A stretch of DNA of 47,878 nt from Emticicia sp. Lineage in GTDB: Bacteria > Bacteroidota > Bacteroidia > Cytophagales > Spirosomataceae. Position 1 is the stretch's first letter; each line of letters opens with the position of its first letter. Location: positions 474 to 48,351 of the forward strand of contig JALQYE010000009.1 in NCBI GenBank assembly GCA_023254245.1, given 5' to 3'. A model generated the notes under the pieces. That model was not told where the DNA came from. It saw only the letters and a program-made list of their open reading frames with translations, and made no database searches. Position numbers and translations under genes: made by a program. Of this stretch, positions 41,123-47,878 are shown piece after piece.

Positions 41123-43312
41123 ATGAATCTCATTGAATTTATCCGACTCATAAAGAAAAACATTTTCCTTTTAATACTTATTCCTCTTGTGATGGCTGCG
41201 GCAACTTATTTCTTCACAAGAAACTCCGATAAAGAATACAACAGCACAACCATGCTTTACACGGGTCTTTCGACAGGTTTTACAATTGAAAGTACAGGAG
41301 AAAGCCGCAAAGACCGTGATGTAGTAAATAACTCATTTGAAAATATCATAAACACGATTCGCTCAAGAGAAACCATCAAAGAAATCAGTTTTAGATTATT
41401 ATCAGAGGCTCTGATTTTAGAAAAAGCCGATGGAAAGCACGTGAATCCGAAGACTTTCGAGCAAATGAAAGAATGGTTTCCTGCTTCGGTTAGAAAACAA
41501 GTAGTGGTAAAAGGAAATGCTGCTGCCACTTACCAAAATTTATTGACAGCCTATGAAACTGGTCAACCTCGTGAAATTCAGCATTTGTTCAATGAAGGGA
41601 AAACGCCATTTAGCTTGAAAAATTTAAGCGAAATCAGAGCAAATCGTAAGGGAAGTAGCGATATGATTGAAATAACTTACACGCTCAATGATAAAGGTTT
41701 GTGCGAAAATACTTTGAAAACCACACTCGAAGTTTTTATGAGAAGATATAAAGGCTTGAAGGCATCAGAAACGGGCAGTGTAGTGGCGTATTTTCAAGAA
41801 CAATTCGATAATGCCAAGAAAGATTTGAATGAGGCCGAGGATAGAATGAAAAATTTCCGAGAAAATGGCCAAATCCTTAATTATTACGAACAAACAAAAG
41901 CATTGGCTGGAAAAAAAGAAGATTTGACTGATGAGCATCACCGTTTGGAAGGAGAATTAAAAGCTGCCGACAACGCATTATATAAGTTAGAAGAAAAACT
42001 TTCAATCAATCGTAGTGCATTTTTCAAGAATACAGAGTTATTGAATCAAAAAAATAAAATTTCTGAACTAACATCTTTGATTGCTCGCAATAGCCTAAAT
42101 CCAGATGGTGGAGATGTTGAGAAAATGAACCAAGAAGTGAAAATGTACGAAAGCCAGTTGGCAGATGGTGTAAAAAATTTATATGCACGCACGCACTCAA
42201 CTGAAAATGTACAAATCAATAATTTATTAGAATCATGGCTTGAAAACATGATTTTGGTAGAAAAAAATAAAGCTCGTGTGGGTTCATTGAATCAACGTTT
42301 GGGTGAAATTAAAGAGGATTATGCTCGTTTTGCTCCACTTGGTTCGGGCTTATCGAGAATTGAAAGAGAAATTGACGTACGTGAACGTGCCTACATCCAG
42401 ATTTTGCACGACTTAAATATGGCTCTTTTACGCAAACAAAACATCGAAATTTCATCGAACCTTGATATCATCGATAAGCCAATTACGATTGAAATGCCAA
42501 GCAAAAAAATGATGCTGATTATTCTTTCGGCTTTGGTTGGTGCAATTGGCGTCTTGGCAACATTGGTTATTTTAGAATTGAGCGACCGCACCATCAAAAA
42601 CCTTGAAAGAGCCATTGATTTTACAGGTATCGAAGCAGCGGGGGCATTGCCAGTTTTCTATCAAAAAAATCATTCTGAAGCAATCAAAGAAACCTTAATC
42701 GGTCAGATTGTAACAAACTTTAAGCTGAAAATCAGTGCTTTGCACGGCAGCAATACAACGCCACTTATTTTGGTGACGAGTACGCAACCAAGCGAAGGGA
42801 AATCGGAAGTAGCTAATTTGATTACGCAACATTTACAAAAATCTGGTGCAAGAGTTCTATCAATCCAACCAAGTAGCGAAACACGCACATCGTATGTGGA
42901 AGGTTTATTGAAATACCCAGCAAGCAAAGCACTCAGCGAGGTAAAAGGTTTTGAAGAATTGATTAGCACATGGATTGACCCGAACGATTATGATTATTGT
43001 TTATTGGAAATTCCTCCGTTTTTGACTGGCAATATTCCGACAAATATCTTGAAAAATGCACACTTGTCATTATTAGTTGTTTCGGCCAATCGTTCTTGGA
43101 AAAAAGCTGATAAAAAAGCCGTCCAGATTTTGGAAAACTATCATATCCCAGTAGAAATGATTGTAAACGGAGTAGCTTTTGATTCACTTGAAAATTTGGT
43201 GGCAGAAAATCAAACCAAAGATTCAAAACTCAAAACTGCCATCAAACGCTTACTCCGACTCGAATTAAAACGCAAAGAATTGAAGCCAGCAACGTTAGCT
43301 TTTGGCAATTAG
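41123..43312 (+). CDS. Wzc/Wzz-like polysaccharide co-polymerase with degenerate kinase domain
   Basis: A 729-residue inner-membrane protein that should control EPS chain length and export. It has membrane helix 1 (about 14-32), a Wzz-type periplasmic domain with long coiled coils (about 35-460), membrane helix 2 (about 462-487) and a cytosolic BY-kinase-like domain. Walker A reads TSTQPSEGKS at 552-561. The Walker A' region reads LSIQPSS near 579-585 where active kinases have a DxD-type motif. The Walker B region reads LLEIPP instead of LIDTPP. The C-terminus is Lys/Arg-rich and has no Tyr cluster. It may bind nucleotide without kinase activity. It follows the TolC-like gene by 43 bases. Confidence 0.9.
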   Translation: MNLIEFIRLIKKNIFLLILIPLVMAAATYFFTRNSDKEYNSTTMLYTGLSTGFTIESTGESRKDRDVVNNSFENIINTIRSRETIKEISFRLLSEALILEKADGKHVNPKTFEQMKEWFPASVRKQVVVKGNAAATYQNLLTAYETGQPREIQHLFNEGKTPFSLKNLSEIRANRKGSSDMIEITYTLNDKGLCENTLKTTLEVFMRRYKGLKASETGSVVAYFQEQFDNAKKDLNEAEDRMKNFRENGQILNYYEQTKALAGKKEDLTDEHHRLEGELKAADNALYKLEEKLSINRSAFFKNTELLNQKNKISELTSLIARNSLNPDGGDVEKMNQEVKMYESQLADGVKNLYARTHSTENVQINNLLESWLENMILVEKNKARVGSLNQRLGEIKEDYARFAPLGSGLSRIEREIDVRERAYIQILHDLNMALLRKQNIEISSNLDIIDKPITIEMPSKKMMLIILSALVGAIGVLATLVILELSDRTIKNLERAIDFTGIEAAGALPVFYQKNHSEAIKETLIGQIVTNFKLKISALHGSNTTPLILVTSTQPSEGKSEVANLITQHLQKSGARVLSIQPSSETRTSYVEGLLKYPASKALSEVKGFEELISTWIDPNDYDYCLLEIPPFLTGNIPTNILKNAHLSLLVVSANRSWKKADKKAVQILENYHIPVEMIVNGVAFDSLENLVAENQTKDSKLKTAIKRLLRLELKRKELKPATLAFGN

Positions 43313-43315
43313 CCT

Positions 43316-43361
43316 TTAGCAGTTAGCAAAAAATATTAAGAAGCTAAAAGCTAACCGCTAA
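43316..43361. repeat. imperfect inverted repeat in the EPS operon
   Basis: TTAGCAGTTAGC (43316-43327) and GCTAACCGCTAA (43350-43361) pair with one mismatch around a 22-base loop. It follows the co-polymerase stop directly, and the surrounding text repeats TAGC words. No T run follows, so a terminator is unlikely. Confidence 0.45.
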
Positions 43362-43378
43362 TAGCTTAAAGACTTAAA

Positions 43379-44551
43379 ATGAACCAAAAATCTGACATAA
43401 TTTGCTTAGGATTACCCGCTTGGGAAGGAGATTACCTAAAATCAACCGTACAGTTGATGAGCGAAATGACCCACTTCAGTAGAATTTTATATGTAGAATA
43501 TACTTATACATGGGTGGATGTTGTGAGAGGTTTACTTGGAAAAAACAAAGCTCCAGTAAAGCGACTTTTAGGTCGAGAAAACAGACTAAGAAACATAAAA
43601 TTGGCGAATGGAAATGAGATTTTAGTATTGACTTTACCAGCCATTTTACCCATCAATTGGATTTCAAATAAGAGCATTTATGAGTTTTTTTTGAAGATAA
43701 ATACTAAGTCTATTGAGCGAACTATAAAAAAAGTAATTCAAAAAGTAAAAATTAATAATCCTTTGATAATCAATGCTTTTCAACCAAGTTTTGGTCTGAA
43801 TTTAAAAGGAAAGCTCAACGAAAAAGCAACGATTTATTATTGTTACGATGAAATCAGCGAAGCAAGCTGGTGCAAAAAACACGGAGTTTGGACCGAGCAA
43901 GCATATATGAAAATGGTCGATGCCATAGTGGTTTCATCAAAATCACTTTTAGAACGTAAAAAAGCTATTCAACCCAATACATTTTTAGTGAAAAACGGAG
44001 TTGATACAAGCATTTTTAGTCAGTTTAAGAAAAGTGAAAATGCCGAAAAAAAGACGATTGGTTACATTGGTTCGATTGATGACCGAATTGATACCGAGAT
44101 GATGCAGAAAATCATCGAAGCAATGCCCAATTATCACTTCCTTTTTGTCGGCAGAATTATTGACAAGTCTATCGAGTCGAATCTAAATAGGTGTCCAAAT
44201 GTAGAATTCACGGGAGCGAAACAGCCCAACGAGCTGGCAAAGTATATGGGGAAGATTGACGTTGGGCTGATTCCTTTCGAGAAAAACGAATTCACAAAAA
44301 ACATTTATCCACTTAAAATCAACGAGTATTTGGCGAGTGGAATGCCTGTAGTAAGTACCAATTTTGCAGATTTAACCGATTTTGAAGGACTTATTTACGA
44401 ATCAGATGAAACGAATTTTGAAGAGAATATCAAAACTGCCATCGCAGAAAAGAGCAAAATATTAATCGAAAAAAGAATCGCTTTTGCCAAAGCTAATTCA
44501 TGGAAAAACAGAGCGGTTGAGTTGAATAAAATAATTGAAAATATTAATTAA
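43379..44551 (+). CDS. glycosyltransferase, GT-B type (TuaH-like)
   Basis: A 390-residue GT-B glycosyltransferase without membrane segments. The N-terminal domain starts DIICLGLPAWEGDYLKSTVQ, and YYCYDEISEASW occupies the middle. The C-terminal domain has GYIGSIDDRID, FVGRIIDKS and KINEYLASGMPVVSTNF. The pattern resembles TuaH-like members of family GT4, including the short EYLASGMPVV loop in place of the full EX7E motif. It probably adds one sugar to the lipid-linked repeat unit at the cytosolic face. It lies 66 bases behind the co-polymerase and 32 bases before a methyltransferase. Confidence 0.85.
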   Translation: MNQKSDIICLGLPAWEGDYLKSTVQLMSEMTHFSRILYVEYTYTWVDVVRGLLGKNKAPVKRLLGRENRLRNIKLANGNEILVLTLPAILPINWISNKSIYEFFLKINTKSIERTIKKVIQKVKINNPLIINAFQPSFGLNLKGKLNEKATIYYCYDEISEASWCKKHGVWTEQAYMKMVDAIVVSSKSLLERKKAIQPNTFLVKNGVDTSIFSQFKKSENAEKKTIGYIGSIDDRIDTEMMQKIIEAMPNYHFLFVGRIIDKSIESNLNRCPNVEFTGAKQPNELAKYMGKIDVGLIPFEKNEFTKNIYPLKINEYLASGMPVVSTNFADLTDFEGLIYESDETNFEENIKTAIAEKSKILIEKRIAFAKANSWKNRAVELNKIIENIN

Positions 44552-44583
44552 TCATTCAGCATTAATCATTTAACATTAAAACA

Positions 44584-45342
44584 ATGACACCTAAACAACA
44601 ACAAGAAGGACTCGAATACGCTGAAAACGCATTTAAAGGTACAAGTAGTCACTTAAACCTCGACAAAAAATTAATTTCAGAGAATTTCAACTTTACAGGA
44701 AAAAAGATACTTGATTTTGGCTGCGGTATGGGCGGAATGACACTTTGGTACGTCCAAAATTGGGATTGTGAAGTTGTAGGAATGGACATCGACCCCAATC
44801 ATATCGCAATTGCTAATAAACTACACGCAAAATATAACTTACCAAACGTAAGATTCGAATTGAGAAATGTGCTTGAAAACCCCATTCAAGAAAAATTTGA
44901 TTTCATTATTCTCAACGATGTTGCCGAGCATATTCCATTGGAAATTCTTGAAAAGATAATTGTGCAATTAAAAGCGTGTTTGCACCCAACAGGAGGGATT
45001 TTTGTAAGCTATCCACCTTGGGAAGGACCTTATGCTTCGCACTTAAATCATGATATTTCATTACCGTGGTGTCAGTTTTTACCAGACTTTATGCTTCGTA
45101 AAATGATGGAAAAACGTAATCGGGTATTGGTCGGAACAAAAACTTTAATGGAAGAATATTATGAATTAAACCACTTGAATCATAATAAATTAAGTAGAAT
45201 TTCTAAGAAAGCAGGCCTTAAATTATCCTTCCGTAAAAGCCACTGTAAACTCAACAAAATAAATGGTTTATCGAAAGTCAATTTTAATAAATTATTTTTT
45301 AAATACTTGGTTACTAAAGAGTTAGTGGTTTTAACTGCGTAA
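44584..45342 (+). CDS. SAM-dependent class I methyltransferase
   Basis: A 252-residue methyltransferase. Motif I is ILDFGCGMG at 42-50, the SAM ribose acid is in VVGMDIDP near 68, and FDFIILNDVAEHIP is the later motif IV/V region. In this setting it may methylate an EPS sugar or lipid-linked intermediate, but the acceptor is unknown. It lies 3 bases before the flippase gene, so the two are co-translated or nearly so. Confidence 0.85.
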   Translation: MTPKQQQEGLEYAENAFKGTSSHLNLDKKLISENFNFTGKKILDFGCGMGGMTLWYVQNWDCEVVGMDIDPNHIAIANKLHAKYNLPNVRFELRNVLENPIQEKFDFIILNDVAEHIPLEILEKIIVQLKACLHPTGGIFVSYPPWEGPYASHLNHDISLPWCQFLPDFMLRKMMEKRNRVLVGTKTLMEEYYELNHLNHNKLSRISKKAGLKLSFRKSHCKLNKINGLSKVNFNKLFFKYLVTKELVVLTA

Positions 45343-45345
45343 AAA

Positions 45346-46647
45346 ATGAAAAAGGTTCTATCCAAATTCGATGCCTCATTTATTGAGCGAAGTAGCCTAA
45401 TGATGGGCAATATCTTGAATGCAGGACTTGGTTTTCTGACATTCGGATTATTGGCTCGTGGACTTTCAAAAGATAGTTTTGGCGAATGGGTTTTATACTT
45501 GAGTGTATTCGGATTTGTAGAAATGATTCGTGCAGGGTTTATCTACCAAGCACTGGTAAAATTTGTGGCTTCGTGTAAAGAAATAGCCGAACAGAAACGC
45601 TATATTCTTGGAGCTTGGCAAATCAGTTTTTGGCTGACAATCATTATTTTATCGATATTATTTATTCTAAAATTTATACTAAGTAAGATTTTTTTTATCA
45701 GATTTTCTGAGTTGTTGTTTATTCAGTATCCGGTCGCCATCTGCTTGATGTTGCCCATCAACATGGCGACCATGATATTTCACTCACGTCAGCAGTTTAT
45801 TTGCCTTTGGTTGATTAACTTTCTGCAAGCGTTTCCGTTTTTAATAATTATATTTTTCTCTAAAACCATTAATTTACAGTTAGTTGTTAATACACATTTA
45901 CTCGTTAGAGTTTTCATTTTAGTTTATATTTTATTGTTTGAAAGAAGTATTTTCTCTAAGCTAAAAAGTATTATTTCTTTGCCCCAAAGAGCAGATAGTG
46001 GTTTTGCCGAATTATTAAATTTTAGTCGATTTACTGTTTTTTCAACTGTAGGCACAAGCCTATTGAAGAACGTTGATATTTGGCTAATCAATCATTTTGG
46101 TGGAGCAAGTATGGTGGCGTTGTATCAAATTCCTTTGAAATTAGTTGAAGTTTTTGAAATTCCGCTGAGAAGTTGGGCGATGTCGGCTTATCCTCGTTTT
46201 TCAAGTTTGGTTGCTCAAGGTAAATATCAAGAATTAAAGAAAAACTTCACAAAAGAGCTGCTAATATTTACATTTGGAATATTGCCAATCATTGGAATTT
46301 TATTCCAATTTTCGGAAGAAGTCATTGCTATGTTTGCGGGTAATGGCTATACCGAAGCAACAATTTTATTGAAATTTTTCTTGATTTATGTACTTCTATT
46401 ACCTACCGACCGCTATCTCGGAATTGCTCTTGATAGCCTGAATTTACCTCAAATCAACACTTTTAAGGTATTTATGATGCTTTTTGTGAATATAATAGGC
46501 GATTATCTCGTACTTTCTAATCAATTTGGTTTGGTGGCGGTTATCGGTGTAACGCTTGTAAATATTATGATTGGCATTTTAATTGGCGTTTATTTCATGA
46601 AACAACAATTCAATGAAAAACACGCTATCAAACTTTCAAGCATCTAA
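45346..46647 (+). CDS. Wzx-like polysaccharide flippase
   Basis: A 433-residue multipass membrane protein of the MOP/Wzx family, which moves lipid-linked repeat units across the inner membrane. About twelve hydrophobic segments are visible, starting with SLMMGNILNAGLGFLTFGLLARGLS and the FGEWVLYLSVFG segment. A central STVGTSLLKNVDIWLINHFGG and the later GNGYTEATILLKFFLIYVLLLP follow the family order. Its end overlaps the next gene by 35 bases in another frame. Confidence 0.88.
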   Translation: MKKVLSKFDASFIERSSLMMGNILNAGLGFLTFGLLARGLSKDSFGEWVLYLSVFGFVEMIRAGFIYQALVKFVASCKEIAEQKRYILGAWQISFWLTIIILSILFILKFILSKIFFIRFSELLFIQYPVAICLMLPINMATMIFHSRQQFICLWLINFLQAFPFLIIIFFSKTINLQLVVNTHLLVRVFILVYILLFERSIFSKLKSIISLPQRADSGFAELLNFSRFTVFSTVGTSLLKNVDIWLINHFGGASMVALYQIPLKLVEVFEIPLRSWAMSAYPRFSSLVAQGKYQELKKNFTKELLIFTFGILPIIGILFQFSEEVIAMFAGNGYTEATILLKFFLIYVLLLPTDRYLGIALDSLNLPQINTFKVFMMLFVNIIGDYLVLSNQFGLVAVIGVTLVNIMIGILIGVYFMKQQFNEKHAIKLSSI

Positions 46648-47878
46648 TGGGGCAGAGCAATTAAAGAAGCCCATTAATCTTGTTTTAATTATATTATTTG
46701 GCATTTTATTTTCGCTCATCATCTCAAAAGCAGGCGTTGTTTCTGGTATTGCTTTTTTGATGCTGCCATTTTTGTTATTTTTTCTATATCAGCTTTTCAC
46801 GCACCCAAAACTGGGTATTTATAGCACCATTTTTATGGCTTTCGTGGCCAATGGTATCACACGCTACGTGAGCGATGCACCCATTGGTTTGGCCGTTGAC
46901 GGAATATTAGTTTTATCATTTATTGCCATTTTTGTTAGGAAGCAAAAAGTTGAGTGGAGCGAAGCCAAAAGCGGCTTAACTGTAGCCTCTGTAATTTGGA
47001 TGTTGTATAATTTTCTCGAATTATTCAACCCCGAAGCACGAAGTTTTGAGGCTTGGTTTTATGCAATGAGAGGGGTTTCTTTGTATATGTTTTTGGCCGT
47101 TCCGCTCACTTTTATATTACTCAAAGACCGTAAGGATTTAGATTTGTACCTCAATATTTGGTTGATTTTATCAATGCTGGGGTCGTTGAACGGACTTAAA
47201 CAAAACCTTATTGGCGTTGACTCTTTCGAACAGGCTTGGCTCGATGCTGGTGCTGCCAAACAGCATATTCTATTTGGCAAATTGCGTGTTTTTTCTTTTT
47301 ACTCTGATGCAGGTCAGTTTGGGGCATCGCAAGCACATACGCTCGTTTTGGCGGTTATTTTAGCTCTTCAAAGTGGTTTGAGCCTAAAGAGAAAGACATT
47401 TTATTATACTGCTGCCGTACTTTCACTCATCGGAATGTTTATTTCGGGAACTCGTGGGGCAATGGCCGTCCCTGCCATCGGATTCATGACGTATTTGTTT
47501 ATGAGTAAAAACTTTAGAGTTTTTGGTAGTGGAATTCTTCTTGGTGGATTGATTTTTTACTTATTAAAATTCACATTTATCGGTCAAAACGTTTACGCTA
47601 TCAATCGTATGCGTACGGCCCTCGACCCTAATGATGCCTCATTATTAGTTCGACTCGAAAATCAGAAAAAACTGGCTACTTATTTAGCTTCCAGACCCAT
47701 AGGTGGGGGAGTAGGCTCGGCAGGAAACTGGGGCTTACGTTTTAGTCCGAATAGTTTTTTAGCTCAAACGCCAACCGATAGTTGGTTTGTAAGAATTTGG
47801 GCGGAAGAAGGTGTTGTTGGTCTGACTTTACATCTGATTATTTTATTCTACATAGCCATCAAAGGCGGAATGATTTTA
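46613..47878 (+). CDS. Wzy/O-antigen-ligase-like polymerase, 3' truncated
   Basis: A membrane protein of at least 422 residues that is still open at the window end. About ten hydrophobic segments are visible. The periplasmic loop with GTRGAMAVPAIGF and the downstream LVRLENQKKLATYLASRPIGGGVG, NSFLAQTPTDSWFVRIWAEEGVVG belong to the Wzy/WaaL O-antigen-ligase family. It should polymerise repeat units delivered by the flippase. The start at ATG 46613 overlaps the flippase gene by 35 bases. No other in-frame start lies before the first membrane segment; the ATG at 46647 is in another frame. The C-terminus is outside the window. Confidence 0.85.
   Translation, partial: MKNTLSNFQASNGAEQLKKPINLVLIILFGILFSLIISKAGVVSGIAFLMLPFLLFFLYQLFTHPKLGIYSTIFMAFVANGITRYVSDAPIGLAVDGILVLSFIAIFVRKQKVEWSEAKSGLTVASVIWMLYNFLELFNPEARSFEAWFYAMRGVSLYMFLAVPLTFILLKDRKDLDLYLNIWLILSMLGSLNGLKQNLIGVDSFEQAWLDAGAAKQHILFGKLRVFSFYSDAGQFGASQAHTLVLAVILALQSGLSLKRKTFYYTAAVLSLIGMFISGTRGAMAVPAIGFMTYLFMSKNFRVFGSGILLGGLIFYLLKFTFIGQNVYAINRMRTALDPNDASLLVRLENQKKLATYLASRPIGGGVGSAGNWGLRFSPNSFLAQTPTDSWFVRIWAEEGVVGLTLHLIILFYIAIKGGMIL

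Noticed and set aside
46647-46700. ATG at 46647 as start of the Wzy-type gene
   Set aside because: It is not in the frame of the polymerase; the ATG at 46613 is.
1-47878. CRISPR array, prophage, insertion sequence or integrative element
   Set aside because: No regularly spaced direct repeats, transposase, integrase, phage or conjugation genes were seen, and base use is fairly even along the window.

Overview
The window looks like a chromosomal segment of a low-GC member of the Bacteroidota, most likely order Cytophagales. This is inferred, not proven. The evidence is the AT-rich composition, promoters of the Bacteroidota type (TTTG, about 19 bases, TAnnTTTG), weak Shine-Dalgarno sites, an IF-2 with a very long N-terminal linker, a short HPF, a NusA without C-terminal repeats, and a LruC/DUF4114 lipoprotein. 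No tRNA, rRNA, CRISPR array, transposase, integrase or phage gene was seen.

Bases 1-25560 are mostly housekeeping. They hold the end of an AraC-type regulator with a lipocalin-like gene, an M20 amidohydrolase, an alpha/beta hydrolase, dprA, an EEP-fold hydrolase, the rimP-nusA-infB translation cluster, and a reverse-strand group. That group is a GpgS-like glycosyltransferase fused to a HAD phosphatase, then hpf, then an MscS channel, and it suggests an osmotic or stationary-phase stress unit. An OmpR-type two-component pair and rny, zapA, metZ, an acyltransferase, an M50 protease and a HAD hydrolase follow. The zapA-rny spacer may encode a 6S-like RNA.

Bases 24214-47878 form one regulated exopolysaccharide (EPS) locus. 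It has an NtrC-type sigma-54 activator, a response-regulator receiver fused to a priming sugar-phosphate transferase, and five glycosyltransferases. It also has a FIST sensor with a multidomain hybrid histidine kinase, an H-NOX nitric-oxide sensor with a second hybrid kinase, and a LruC/DUF4114 lipoprotein. Export and assembly genes complete it: a half-length TolC-like protein, a Wzc-like co-polymerase with a degraded kinase site, a methyltransferase, a Wzx flippase and a Wzy-type polymerase that runs off the window.

The strongest new observation ties these parts together. Four transcription units in this half (25726, 30680, 35346, 40354) carry the same upstream architecture. It is a half-site TTCCA, then 19-20 bases later a palindrome TTCCA-N5-TGGAA (one copy with one mismatch), then 58-80 bases later a sigma-54-like element TTGG-N10-G, then the start codon 26-37 bases after that G. 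The only sigma-54 activator in the window lies beside the first copy. The proposed system is two HPt-ending phosphorelays, one with an H-NOX sensor and one with a FIST sensor. They would feed a sigma-54 activator that switches on EPS genes, and also a receiver domain built into the first enzyme of EPS assembly. The connections are inference; the domains and DNA motifs are seen directly.
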